Shown: positions 39,339-47,592 of the stretch, in pieces
Position numbering within the stretch: position 1 is the first letter of the stretch
Layout of the letters: every line of letters starts with the position of its first letter
NCBI RefSeq assembly: GCF_001438695.1
Contig: NZ_JQBH01000007.1
Location: 25,616 to 89,615 of the forward strand
Direction: 5' to 3'
DNA length: 64,000 nucleotides
Source of the DNA: Fructobacillus fructosus KCTC 3544
GTDB lineage: Bacteria; Bacillota; Bacilli; Lactobacillales; Lactobacillaceae
Notes under the pieces: generated by a model
Database searches by the model: none
Seen by the model: only the letters and a program-made list of their open reading frames with translations
Told to the model about the DNA's origin: nothing
Translations under genes and position numbers: made by a program

Positions 39339-39500
39339 TTAGAAATTATGCTCATTTTGCCATTCTTCAATCCGCCGGTCCTGTTCTTCGAAAAGCTCGA
39401 GCCATTCCTGACGAATAGCTGGAGTTAATTTTTCTTCTATTTCTTCATCTGTTAAAACGGGAAGAATAACGCCTTGAACTTCTTTTCCATCAATAATCAT
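39339..39500 (-). CDS. Small acidic protein (53 aa), candidate antitoxin
   Basis: A 53-residue protein translated from an ATG that overlaps the stop of the upstream gene by four bases (ATGA). It begins MIIDGKEVQGVILPVLTDEE and is rich in Glu, Asp and Trp, with a long predicted amphipathic helix (EEIEEKLTPAIRQEWLELF). It has no membrane segment and no DNA-binding motif that I recognise. Tight coupling to a protein with an ADP-ribosyltransferase-like outline suggests a toxin-antitoxin or modifier-regulator pair. This is inference; I know no family for it. Confidence 0.6.
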   Translation of the reverse strand: MIIDGKEVQGVILPVLTDEEIEEKLTPAIRQEWLELFEEQDRRIEEWQNEHNF

Positions 39501-40087
39501 TTCATTACTCCTTGCTCTTCTATCGCTTCAATGAGGTGAATATACCTCGGGTCTCTGATGACGATTTCCCGACCATTAGTAAAATTCGACAGGATGCCAT
39601 TAAATCGCGTAAACGTATCTTTTATCACCACCGGTGGCAACGAAATAATACCGACTTGATTCAACTTTTCAAGTACAACGCCATCCATTTGTCGCCGCCG
39701 ACTAATCCGATCCGAAACATATTCCTTCTTAATATCCCGTAATACCCCACCAATTATCTTTTGATACAAATGCAAAACATGGTTTCGGTTAACCAATTGA
39801 TTTAAATCGAGATAGTTCTGAATGTCGATTTGTATGGTTAGCTTTAGAACAACTATCTGTTTGGCGGGCACCTTTCGAATTTGTTTTGCAAACAGCAGCG
39901 CATTTTCCTTTGCCGTCTGCATAAAATAGACATCCCCCTTTTCTGGACTACTATCCAGATAACCATAAATACCATGGCCTAAATCATTGGGATAACGCTG
40001 TCTTCCTTTTTCTATGCGAAAGCCTTCCGTTAAAATCTTTTTAGCGTTCTTTCTGCTAGTTCCGTGGTAGGCAGTAACGATCATCAT
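39497..40087 (-). CDS. Candidate ADP-ribosyltransferase-fold protein (DUF3990-like outline)
   Basis: A 196-residue protein not assigned with certainty. The N-terminus AYHGTSRKNAKKILTEGF followed by NDLGHGIYGYLD and later AKENALLFAKQIRKV recalls the His...Tyr...Ala-rich-helix order of the ART/PARP-like fold seen in DUF3990 and related toxins; MDGVVLEKL near the C-terminus might supply the acidic residue. Start is one of two tandem ATGs (40087 or 40084) after GAGGAG. Codon use is more AT-rich than neighbouring genes, suggesting acquisition. The gene is coupled to a 53-aa acidic protein and lies next to two tRNA genes. Confidence 0.55.
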   Translation of the reverse strand: MMIVTAYHGTSRKNAKKILTEGFRIEKGRQRYPNDLGHGIYGYLDSSPEKGDVYFMQTAKENALLFAKQIRKVPAKQIVVLKLTIQIDIQNYLDLNQLVNRNHVLHLYQKIIGGVLRDIKKEYVSDRISRRRQMDGVVLEKLNQVGIISLPPVVIKDTFTRFNGILSNFTNGREIVIRDPRYIHLIEAIEEQGVMK

Positions 40088-40288
40088 TAGGCTCCTCTAT
40101 TGCAGGCAGAGAATCGACCCTGATTCCCTATCAATGAATTTTACGAGCCCCACTCCTTTTACGCTTTCATTACTGTCATCATACGCCGGTAAACCGTCTT
40201 CTCCCAGCCATTATCACGATGTGGAATAAAGTTCCCCAAAACGGCATAAAAGCCACAAGGAAATCGTTTCCCGAATTTTTACAGCAAC

Positions 40289-40318
40289 AAAAAAGCAGAC
40301 CTTCCGGTCTGCTTTTTA
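40289..40318 (-). terminator. Terminator of the tRNA-Tyr/tRNA-Gln unit
   Basis: Stem AAGCAGACC/GGTCTGCTT around GGAA-like loop, followed by TTTTG on the minus strand. Confidence 0.88.
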
Positions 40319-40323
40319 CTTGA

Positions 40324-40395
40324 TTGCCCCTGCTGGGATCGAACCAGCGCATGGAGGTACCAAAAACCTCTGCCTTACCACTTGGCCAAGGGGCA
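40324..40395 (-). tRNA. tRNA-Gln (anticodon UUG)
   Basis: Acceptor TGCCCCT/AGGGGCA, anticodon stem-loop GAGGTTTTTGGTACCTC with TTG, T-arm GCTGGTTCGATCCCAGC. CCA not encoded. Confidence 0.94.
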
Positions 40396-40424
40396 ATGCT
40401 TCAAATTTGCCTGAAGCGAGGCAA

Positions 40425-40507
40425 TGGGAGCGGTAGGATTCGAACCTACGAACCCGAAGGAACGGAGTTACAGTCCGTCGCGTTTAGCCAGACTTCGCTA
40501 CACTCCC
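40425..40507 (-). tRNA. tRNA-Tyr (anticodon GUA)
   Basis: Acceptor GGGAG.../...CTCCC, anticodon loop CTGTAAC within GACGGACTGTAACTCCGTT, a long class II variable arm, and T-arm GTAGGTTCGAATCCTAC. It is transcribed with tRNA-Gln 29 bases downstream. Confidence 0.95.
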
Positions 40508-40527
40508 ATGTCTTAAACAACTTCTCT

Positions 40528-40556
40528 ATATTAACAAGAAAGCTGTTTTCTGACAA
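40528..40556 (-). promoter_or_regulatory. Promoter of tRNA-Tyr/tRNA-Gln
   Basis: TTGTCA, 17-base spacer, TAATAT on the minus strand, 20 bases before the tRNA. Confidence 0.75.
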
Positions 40557-40574
40557 GGTTTTTCAAGAAATTTT

Positions 40575-42461
40575 TTACCAAATTTGAATTCGAGATTCTG
40601 GGGCCAAGTACATACCATCCCCCTCTTTCACTTCAAAAGCGTTTTCAAAGTCATCAAAGTTTTTGACCGTCACGTTCGTTCGCAACTTAGCGGGGGCGTG
40701 AACATCAATCGTGGCCAATAAAGCCATGTACTTTGGTTCCGCCTTTTGCCGCCAAAGCGTGGCAAAGTTCTCAAAGAACGCTTTGATGTTGGCATCCCCG
40801 CCCGCCTTGGCAGCAGCCAAAGCGGCGGAAACGCCACCCAAATCGGCAACGTTTTCCGAAACCGTGAGGTGCCCATTGACTTTGGCACCAGCGGAATCCA
40901 ACCCATCGAAAGCCTTCACAACGGCTGCCGTCTTTTCTTCAAAGTGGGCAAAATCCTCCTTTGTCCACCATTCCTTTAAGTTTCCCTTTTCATCATAGCG
41001 AGCACCGTTGGTGTCGAAAGCGTGCGTAATTTCGTGGGCAATGACCGTTCCAATACCCCCAAAGTTCTGACTAGCCGTCTGCTTCAAGTCATAGAAAGGT
41101 GCCTGCAAAATGGCGGCCGGAAAGACGATGTGGTTGAAATCTGGTGAATAGTAGGCGTTGACCGTATCAGCCGACATGCCCCAGCGGGACTTGTCAGGTT
41201 CCTTCCCCCACTTTGAGAAGTGTTCAGCAACTGATTCTTTCGAAAAGCGCTGCACGTTTTCGAGCAAAGATGCCTGTTCGTCAACGGTCCGCTTCAGTAA
41301 GTAATCCGGCAACTGTTCAGGGTACCCGACTTTAACACCTAGGGCATTCAACTTCACCTTTGCCTTGGCCCGCGTATCATCGGAAAGCCAGTCAATTTGG
41401 TCAAAACGGCCTTCATAGACCTTGATTAACTCCTGCACCATGGCCTCAACATCCGCCTTGGCCTTTGGTCCAAAGTAAGTTTCACCATACCATTTTCCGA
41501 TACGTTGTGAAAAGAAGGCCCGCGCTTGACGAAAAGCAGCCTTCTCTGGCTTAACTGCTTCTTTGGTTCCAGACAATGCGCGCCCGTATTGACCAGCCAG
41601 CACACGCGTCTCATCCCCAAGAAAACCGGCGACCTCGAGCAGGTTTTCGATAATCAACCACCCCTTCACATTGTCAAAGTTTTGCTCGGCATATGCCTCG
41701 TTGGCCCGGTCAAAGAATGGCCCGTCATAGATAATAACTTTCTCCGGATTTTCCCCTACCAAAGTCGTTAACGTCTTAGCCAAGGCAACGGCCGGCACCT
41801 TCTCCTGTGCGGCAGCAACCGTCATTGGGTGATAGTTCTTCCATGAATCGGATAGTTCTTCCGAAGAAGATTCGCGATCGGCTAAGAGTTGATCAAAGGC
41901 CAATGCTTGATCAATCCAGTCTGTTCCTTCATCTGCCAAGTCCAACTTTTGGAGTAATGCCTTGACCATCGCTGACCAGGTAGACAAAAGTGCTTCTTTC
42001 TGCTCTTTATCTTGGTACGAAGTCGTGTCCGGCAAAATCAAATCTGGACTAGCTAGCCAAAGTTCGTTGCGACTCGTGTTTTTCGAATCCGGGCTGATGG
42101 TGGGCTCTAGAATCGTTGAATAGCCTGCCTTAATCAACTGACCCTCTTGCTCTTGAAAGTCTTGCCAAGACGTTAAAGCAAGCAGTGGCGCCAAAAACTT
42201 CTTAACCTCACGTTTTTCATTTTCCGCACGCTTTGACCAATCATTGGTTAAACGATGCAATTTAACAAATTCACGGAGGTCTTCTGGGGTTTCCTGTTCC
42301 CCCTTTTCAATTTGCTCAAGCACTCGGCGTTCTTCTTTTTCGATTCCCTCGACCAAATCGTAAAAACCACCAGTTACTGGTCGGTCCGCTGGAATCGTGG
42401 CTTTTTCAATCCAGTCACCATTGACTGCCTGATAAAAATCATCTTGATAACGTGTTGTCAT
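40575..42461 (-). CDS. pepO: M13-family endopeptidase PepO
   Basis: A 628-residue neprilysin-like zinc endopeptidase that cuts oligopeptides in the cytoplasm of lactic acid bacteria. The zinc motif is His476-Glu-Ile-Thr-His480 (VIAHEITHAFD), and the third ligand region is ENVADLGGVSAAL. N-terminal RYQDDFYQAVNGDWI is the family opening. No signal peptide is present. The ATG at 42461 has AAGGAGG seven bases upstream. The C-terminus ends SRIQIW, close to the usual CxxW end of the family but without the Cys. Confidence 0.95.
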   Translation of the reverse strand: MTTRYQDDFYQAVNGDWIEKATIPADRPVTGGFYDLVEGIEKEERRVLEQIEKGEQETPEDLREFVKLHRLTNDWSKRAENEKREVKKFLAPLLALTSWQDFQEQEGQLIKAGYSTILEPTISPDSKNTSRNELWLASPDLILPDTTSYQDKEQKEALLSTWSAMVKALLQKLDLADEGTDWIDQALAFDQLLADRESSSEELSDSWKNYHPMTVAAAQEKVPAVALAKTLTTLVGENPEKVIIYDGPFFDRANEAYAEQNFDNVKGWLIIENLLEVAGFLGDETRVLAGQYGRALSGTKEAVKPEKAAFRQARAFFSQRIGKWYGETYFGPKAKADVEAMVQELIKVYEGRFDQIDWLSDDTRAKAKVKLNALGVKVGYPEQLPDYLLKRTVDEQASLLENVQRFSKESVAEHFSKWGKEPDKSRWGMSADTVNAYYSPDFNHIVFPAAILQAPFYDLKQTASQNFGGIGTVIAHEITHAFDTNGARYDEKGNLKEWWTKEDFAHFEEKTAAVVKAFDGLDSAGAKVNGHLTVSENVADLGGVSAALAAAKAGGDANIKAFFENFATLWRQKAEPKYMALLATIDVHAPAKLRTNVTVKNFDDFENAFEVKEGDGMYLAPESRIQIW

Positions 42462-42523
42462 CTCGTACCTCCTTTTGTACTCATTTCCTACAGCCATTAT
42501 CCAGTAGTTCTCATTTATTTGCA

Positions 42524-42550
42524 ATAAAAAAGACCGCAAAGCGGTCTTTA
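42524..42550 (-). terminator. Terminator of the second DHA2 exporter gene
   Basis: Stem AAAGACCGC/GCGGTCTTT followed by TTTATTG on the minus strand. Confidence 0.8.
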
Positions 42551-42556
42551 AAGACT

Positions 42557-43924
42557 TTATAACGTTTTTTCACCAACGTTTTTCGGCAAGGTCAATACCT
42601 CAAGTAATGGATAAAGCGAAATTAACGCCACCAAAAAGAGTGTTACCTGGTAAGCCAGACTAGTGACAAACATTTTTGAGAACAAAGCGACCAAAGTCGC
42701 CACAAAGCCGACACCAAAGGCCTGTGACAGCATCTGCATGACGGATTGTAACGTATTCGCCGCGTTCTTTTCCTTTTTAGAAAGTTCCGCAAAGGCAAGC
42801 GAATTATAGGAAGTCAATGCTAATGAACGACCAACTCCGGAAACAAAGGCGACAAAGGCAATCCACGGCTTGGCCGTTTCAATTGTAAAGGCCGCCATTA
42901 GGAAAGTCGTCATGGTGGCCAGTCCAAGGGCAATCACCAGGGCATACTTGTAGCCCGTCCGCCGGATGATTGGCGTTGTAAACGGCTTGATGGCCAAATT
43001 TCCTAAGAAGATGAAGATGACATACGTTCCTGCCTCAATGGCTGACCAGTGGAACGGTACCTGTAGTAGGAGGGTCAACAGGTAAGGCAAGGCCCCAATC
43101 GTCATCCAAAAGATGGAACCCCCCGTCTGATAAATCCGGAAAGACTTAATTTTGAGGGCGTCTAAAGCAAAGAGTGGCTGTTCGACTTTTTGTAAATGAC
43201 GAAAGGCCAGAAAAGCAAAGAAAATGCCCAATATAAGGACCGCAGACCCGACGGCCAACAGCGGCAACCCACGCGATAACACTTCGGCAGCTACCAAAAT
43301 CAATCCAGCAGCCAACGCAACGAGGAGAAAGCCAACCAAGTCAAACGGTGCTTCTTCCCGATCATTTTGATCATGAATCAGGAGATAGCCGGCTAGCAAA
43401 ATACCAAGCCCAATCGGCAAATTCAAGAAGAAAATCCAATGCCAGGAGAGCGCCGAAATAACATAGCCCCCAAGTAATGGCGCGATGGCTGGTGCAATCA
43501 AAGCGGGCCAAACCAGAAAGGAGAGAATTTGTAACAAATTCTTAGCCGCAACGTTTTCCAAAATGATGAGTTTCCCAACGGGTACCATCATTGCCCCCGC
43601 CATCCCCTGAATCGCACGCATGACCAAAATGTAGGCTAGATTATTCACTAGTCCAGCAGCTACTGACGAGAGGGTAAAGAGCATGACCGCCAACAAGAAA
43701 AGCGTTTTGCGGCTCATCTTTTTTGCCATCCAACCCGACAAGGGAATGAAGATGGCGGCAAAAAGCATGTAAACCGAAACCAGCAATGAGGCTGACGATT
43801 GGTTAACCGATAAATCGGTTGCAATTTGCGGCAGTGCCGTAGTGACAATTGTTGAATCGAGCATCTGCATAAAGAGGGCGGCAGCCACAACCAGGGCTGC
43901 CCGTTTAAGACTTGCTTCTTTCAT
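42557..43924 (-). CDS. MFS multidrug exporter, DHA2 family
   Basis: A 455-residue membrane transporter with about 14 helices. It starts with the family pattern MQMLDSTIVTTALPQIATDL and has PLSGWMAKKMSRKTLFLLAV between helices 2 and 3, RAIQGMAGAMMVPVGKLII, and WPALIAPAIAPLLGGY (motif C of antiporters). It is a different subgroup from the exporter at 32.7-34.2 kb and has no DUF4811 partner. Substrate unknown. It is a single-gene unit with a terminator directly after the stop. Confidence 0.88.
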   Translation of the reverse strand: MKEASLKRAALVVAAALFMQMLDSTIVTTALPQIATDLSVNQSSASLLVSVYMLFAAIFIPLSGWMAKKMSRKTLFLLAVMLFTLSSVAAGLVNNLAYILVMRAIQGMAGAMMVPVGKLIILENVAAKNLLQILSFLVWPALIAPAIAPLLGGYVISALSWHWIFFLNLPIGLGILLAGYLLIHDQNDREEAPFDLVGFLLVALAAGLILVAAEVLSRGLPLLAVGSAVLILGIFFAFLAFRHLQKVEQPLFALDALKIKSFRIYQTGGSIFWMTIGALPYLLTLLLQVPFHWSAIEAGTYVIFIFLGNLAIKPFTTPIIRRTGYKYALVIALGLATMTTFLMAAFTIETAKPWIAFVAFVSGVGRSLALTSYNSLAFAELSKKEKNAANTLQSVMQMLSQAFGVGFVATLVALFSKMFVTSLAYQVTLFLVALISLYPLLEVLTLPKNVGEKTL

Positions 43925-44016
43925 GATTCACTTCCTTTAGCAAAATAAAAACAGACACAACATACGCTGCGCTGTTTTTCTTATCTATTTACTCTACTCG
44001 TCAACAAGCCCTACGG

Positions 44017-44655
44017 TCAAGGAAGACTCGTAATTTGATGACGTACCACCGAGCGATTTCCTAGCGGTTGCACCTTACGGTAATTATCCGGGTAGGCTTG
44101 GGCAAAAGCCACCACATCCACTGGACTTATCCCCAGGCGTTCCTTCAATAGTAACCATTCAACGTCTTTCTTCAAAGGTGGCGTCGTCAAAGTTCCCATA
44201 TAGGTCATCATTGTTTTTTTATTTTTAGGCAAAAAAGTTGTCAAATCAACCTTTGCCGCTGTTCCATCTAGGATTGGCTTAAAAATAGCTTCAGCTTGTG
44301 GATTTTCATCCAAAAAGACTGCCAAAACCAACGTCCCCCCATCAGCGCGTTTAAAAACAAGGTGTAGCTCGGCTGCACCACTTTGGCCGTCCCATAGGTG
44401 TTCAAAACCGTCATGAATGTGGAAACGGACGAGTTCAACCGTCTGTCCATCAATGACAAGCTTTCCATGACAAAAGAATTGGTCGCCGATGACCTGTTCT
44501 TTTTTTAGCAGTGGGCTGATGGTTAAGCCCGACCAGTCAATGGCCATTGCCGGCCCATCAACAAGCTTGTCTGCCACTACATCAATTGGTGATTGGCAGG
44601 TGGCCGTGGTCGTGTAGCGCCAGGCGTCCTGATAGTGGTAATTTAGTTTTTCCAT
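44017..44655 (-). CDS. Alpha-class carbonic anhydrase (cytoplasmic)
   Basis: A 212-residue alpha-carbonic anhydrase interconverting CO2 and bicarbonate. The three zinc histidines are His79 and His81 (RFHIHDGFEH) and His98 (ELHLVF); Glu85 fits the proton-relay glutamate, and the substrate loop is MGTLTTPPL. QSPIDV near the start is the family pattern. There is no signal peptide, whereas most bacterial alpha enzymes are periplasmic or secreted, so it should work in the cytoplasm, possibly supplying bicarbonate for carboxylations. The hemolysin-III-like gene is 37 bases upstream on the same strand and may be co-transcribed. Confidence 0.9.
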   Translation of the reverse strand: MEKLNYHYQDAWRYTTTATCQSPIDVVADKLVDGPAMAIDWSGLTISPLLKKEQVIGDQFFCHGKLVIDGQTVELVRFHIHDGFEHLWDGQSGAAELHLVFKRADGGTLVLAVFLDENPQAEAIFKPILDGTAAKVDLTTFLPKNKKTMMTYMGTLTTPPLKKDVEWLLLKERLGISPVDVVAFAQAYPDNYRKVQPLGNRSVVRHQITSLP

Positions 44656-44692
44656 GATGATTTTCTTTTTCCTATGTTTCCCTTCAAGTTTC

Positions 44693-45334
44693 CTAAATCG
44701 TTTGGTAAATGGAGAAATACATTAATCCCGCTCCAATAATAACAAAAACGTGCCAATAAACATGCCCCATTGGAATTTGTGGGACGAGATAAAAAATGGT
44801 TCCTAGCGAGTATACCACGCCTCCGGTTAATAAAAGCCAGAAAGCAGCTGGCGAAAGCGATTGCCAGATAATGGGCATCACTAAAATAATGAGCCAACCC
44901 ATCACAAGGTAAATGGTCACCGCTACCCAAGGCCAGCGGCCAACAAAAAAGATGTCATAGACGAGACCAGCAAACGTCATCACTAGGATGGCAGTCCAAA
45001 TGGCCCAGCCAATTGGCCACTTCAAGACTAGCCACGTATAGGGCGTGTAAGAACCCAAAATCACCAGGTAAATCCCTGCATGATCCATAAACTGAAAGAC
45101 TTTCGCGGCCTTAGTAAAGACCAGCGAATGAAAAAGTGTCGAAGCCAGTAAAAATAGCAAAATTGACAAAATATAGATGGTAATGGCCGCAATCGTTAGC
45201 GGGCTGGGTGACTGACTCGAAACCTTCTGAATTAAGAAGACCGAAGCCACTAACGCCAAACAAAAACCAACGCCATGCGTGGCAGCGTTTAAAACTTCAT
45301 AGACAATCGTATATGCTTTTGTCCTTTTTTTCAT
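44693..45334 (-). CDS. Hemolysin III / PAQR-family membrane protein
   Basis: A 213-residue, seven-helix membrane protein of the YqfA/hemolysin-III group. Marks are YEVLNAATHGVGFCLAL, ASTLFHSLVFTKAAKVFQFMDHAGIYLVILGSYTPY (conserved core STLFHS and DHAGIYLVILGSYTPY), and the C-terminal GHVYWHVFVIIGAG; the conserved Ser, His and Asp residues form a metal site in relatives. Its bacterial role is not settled (membrane lipid homeostasis or ceramidase-like). I chose the ATG at 45334 with AGAGGA six bases upstream; a TTG five codons earlier overlaps that site. Confidence 0.9.
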   Translation of the reverse strand: MKKRTKAYTIVYEVLNAATHGVGFCLALVASVFLIQKVSSQSPSPLTIAAITIYILSILLFLLASTLFHSLVFTKAAKVFQFMDHAGIYLVILGSYTPYTWLVLKWPIGWAIWTAILVMTFAGLVYDIFFVGRWPWVAVTIYLVMGWLIILVMPIIWQSLSPAAFWLLLTGGVVYSLGTIFYLVPQIPMGHVYWHVFVIIGAGLMYFSIYQTI

Positions 45335-45512
45335 CTTGATTCCTCTCAAAAACGGGGCAACAGGCTTTGTAACAGTTTAGCTTAGTTTTTCACTTTTGGC
45401 AAAGTCAAATCAACAAGACGAAAATAACAAGTATACCAATTTGACTTTTTACGTTAATTCCCTTACACTATACTTGTCGTTAAGAAAGAAAACAGAAGCA
45501 GGAGGTCTATTC

Positions 45513-45860
45513 ATGAAGTTGACATTTACTGATGCAGCAAAGGCACGTTTGGAAAAGTTCGCAACCCCTGACAAGAAGATTGTTTTGGACTTTGATGACG
45601 GTGTTGGTCCATTCTCGAAGGAAGCTAACTGCACACTGGCCCTTTCGTTCAATCTACTCTTCGTTCCAAAGAATACCGATTTGTCAGAATTTGGTGCAAC
45701 AATTGATTCCAACTTGGGAACCGTCTATGCAAAGCCTTATTCAACGGATCAAATGGATGAAGAGATGACCATTGATGTCAACCAAAAGTATCTTCGTTAC
45801 AGCCTATCCGGCCGTAATGGCGTGCTTGACTCTGCTTTAGGAATCAAAAACATCGACTGA
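45513..45860 (+). CDS. HesB/IscA-like iron-sulfur biosynthesis family protein
   Basis: A 115-residue protein with the HesB/IscA-like fold found widely in lactic acid bacteria (MKLTFTDAAKARLEKF, ISLDFDDGVG-like VLDFDDGVGPFSK). It has only one cysteine (NCTLAL) and lacks the C-terminal CxC of true A-type carriers, so Fe-S binding is doubtful. The ATG at 45513 follows AGGAGG; a longer frame upstream crosses the promoter region (TATACT at about 45471). Monocistronic. Confidence 0.8.
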   Translation: MKLTFTDAAKARLEKFATPDKKIVLDFDDGVGPFSKEANCTLALSFNLLFVPKNTDLSEFGATIDSNLGTVYAKPYSTDQMDEEMTIDVNQKYLRYSLSGRNGVLDSALGIKNID

Positions 45861-45878
45861 ACCATTCATCATTAACAT

Positions 45879-45898
45879 AAAAAGACCGGTCTTTTTTT
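45879..45898 (+). terminator. Weak terminator-like palindrome
   Basis: AAAAAGACCGGTCTTTTTTT is a perfect palindrome followed by T, but has almost no loop, so termination strength is uncertain. Confidence 0.4.
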
Positions 45899-45915
45899 TC
45901 GTTACGTTATTTCCA

Positions 45916-46800
45916 TCACTTCGAATAGGATTGGTAGTCTTTCGTCCAAATCAGGGCCATGGCCCCATCCCCAGTGTGGACCCCAATCACAGGGTCCATT
46001 TCGGCCCTTTCAAAAGATACCGCTGGATATTTGCTAGTAAAGTCCTTCAACCACTTATCACCAAGCTTTTGGTTATTACCATCAATTACGTAGGCCCGCA
46101 CTGGAAAGTCGACTTTGGCCAGGTACGCTTCGAAGGCTTCTTGGATTAAGTCCTTGGCCCCTGACATCTTCCGTGCCTTGCCAACCGCCCCAATCTTGCC
46201 GTCTCCCTCAATATCGAAGTTCAAAATTGGCTTAATGTTTAACAAGCCACCAATCAGCGCCTGTCCCCGAGAAAGGCGACCGGTTCGCTTTAAGTGCGAA
46301 ATATCATTGACGACAAAGCGAACGCCCATGTGTGTTCGAAAATCCGCCAGCTTAGCCAGAATGTCATCCATCGTGGCTTCTTCTTTTGACAACCTAGCTG
46401 CCAATAAGGCCTGGGCGGCCTGGCCCATGTTGACAAGCTTTGAATCCACTACTTCAACGCGATTCAAGCCCTCATAGCCTTCAGCAACCAACTTAGCCGT
46501 CTGAAAAGCACCGGAGATTCCAGACGAAAGCGTAATAATAACCGCTTCGTCATAGCCCGCGTCCTTAGCCTGGTTAAGCGCCATTTCCCACTGTGCCGGA
46601 GAGGGCTGCGACGTCGTGGGTAATTCTTTTTTCTCCCCCATCATTGTCACCAGCTGTGCGATGGAAGTGATGTCCTGACCACCTAAGAAGGTTTCCTGGC
46701 CAAACAAAATGGGAATGGCCACTTCAATAATTGAAAATGAATTTCGTAAACTCTGTGGTAGGGCGGATGATGAATCGGTAATGACCGCAATTTTAGCCAT
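45916..46800 (-). CDS. DegV-family fatty-acid-binding protein
   Basis: A 294-residue DegV protein. Members bind a fatty acid and, as FakB, present it to the kinase FakA for entry into phospholipid synthesis. The start AVITDSSSALPQ, TTSQPSPAQW (lipid-head-group binding Ser/Thr) and ISSGISGAFQTA-like LSSGISGAFQTAK are present, plus HLKRTGRLSRGQALIG and a C-terminal His (GVHTGDGAMALIW). FakA is not in this window. Ribosome binding site AGGAG. Confidence 0.9.
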   Translation of the reverse strand: MAKIAVITDSSSALPQSLRNSFSIIEVAIPILFGQETFLGGQDITSIAQLVTMMGEKKELPTTSQPSPAQWEMALNQAKDAGYDEAVIITLSSGISGAFQTAKLVAEGYEGLNRVEVVDSKLVNMGQAAQALLAARLSKEEATMDDILAKLADFRTHMGVRFVVNDISHLKRTGRLSRGQALIGGLLNIKPILNFDIEGDGKIGAVGKARKMSGAKDLIQEAFEAYLAKVDFPVRAYVIDGNNQKLGDKWLKDFTSKYPAVSFERAEMDPVIGVHTGDGAMALIWTKDYQSYSK

Positions 46801-46822
46801 ATCATGTCTCCTAAATCGTTAT

Positions 46823-47182
46823 CTAAAGTCTTATTTCGAGTAATTGACCGGCCACCAAGCCAATAGTAAAGGCAACGAGGCCCGCAAATAGTTGCACCAG
46901 CAGGTACACCATTTGTCTTTGTCCGTTTTGCTGTTGGGCACTTTCCGTCATCATTGTCGAAAAGGTTGTAAAACCACCCAATAAACCAGTCTCCAACAAG
47001 ATTACCAGCTTTTGGTCAAGATGAACAGTGAACAGGAAGCCCATGACCAAAGATCCCAACACGTTAATCCAAAAAATCCCCGTAAAATAGGACTTCTTTA
47101 AAGGAAAGATTGCCAGCAGTAAATAGCGAAGCAACGCGCCAAGACCTGCTCCACCCATGACCAACAAGAACCGTCCCATCAT
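46823..47182 (-). CDS. crcB: Fluoride channel subunit FluC/CrcB (second of pair)
   Basis: A 119-residue, four-helix membrane protein that exports fluoride as a dual-topology dimer. Characteristic parts are GALLRYLL, the pore Asn in FWINVLGSLVMGF, and the Phe-box and sodium-site segment GLLGGFTTFSTMMTE. Its ATG overlaps the stop of the preceding crcB by four bases. Two adjacent subunits often form a heterodimer; this copy has the shorter termini. Confidence 0.93.
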   Translation of the reverse strand: MMGRFLLVMGGAGLGALLRYLLLAIFPLKKSYFTGIFWINVLGSLVMGFLFTVHLDQKLVILLETGLLGGFTTFSTMMTESAQQQNGQRQMVYLLVQLFAGLVAFTIGLVAGQLLEIRL

Positions 47183-47592
47183 AAGCGTTCCCTCCGTTTC
47201 TTCCAGTTAGCCAGCCAATTCCCGAACCGCTGACCAAAAGCAAGCGAACCTAGGGCTAAGATAATACTGCTAACTAATAGGAAAAGGGCCAAAAGAACGT
47301 GCCCAGTCATCAAGTTATGACCATCTTGCAACATCAAGGTACTAAAAGTTGTGAAGCCACCACAAAAACCTGTTCCAATGAACGCCTGCCAATAGGCTGG
47401 TGCCTCATCTGAGGACTTCAAGTAGGCACCCAATGTTGAAAGCACCAAGGTTCCAAGACAGTTAATGAAAACCGTCATGGCTGGCCAGCCGCCCAAATAG
47501 GGAACCAGGGTAAGCGCAAAGCGGCAAGCCCCGCCGATTGCTCCTCCCAAAAACACGGCCAAGGCCAGCAACGGCAAGCGCTCATTTTTCAT
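47179..47592 (-). CDS. crcB: Fluoride channel subunit FluC/CrcB (first of pair)
   Basis: A 137-residue FluC paralogue with four membrane helices: GGAIGGACRFALT, VFINCLGTLVLSTLGAYL with the pore Asn, and GFCGGFTTFSTLMLQDG. Its start overlaps the end of the Rrf2 regulator gene by 11 bases, so regulator and both channel genes form one tightly coupled operon. I see no fluoride riboswitch in the 80 bases before the operon; control is therefore probably by the Rrf2 protein. Confidence 0.93.
   Translation of the reverse strand: MKNERLPLLALAVFLGGAIGGACRFALTLVPYLGGWPAMTVFINCLGTLVLSTLGAYLKSSDEAPAYWQAFIGTGFCGGFTTFSTLMLQDGHNLMTGHVLLALFLLVSSIILALGSLAFGQRFGNWLANWKKRRERL

Noticed and set aside
40100..40130. 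T-arm-like sequence (CAGGGTCGATTCTCTG on the minus strand) before the ART-like gene, possibly a tRNA remnant
   Set aside because: The loop lacks one base and no matching acceptor or D-arm exists within 80 bases upstream, so it is too little to call a tRNA pseudogene or attachment site.
40255..40275. cre-like palindrome GGAAATCGTTTCC upstream of the ART-like gene
   Set aside because: Three positions differ from the CcpA consensus and the site is far from a clear promoter.
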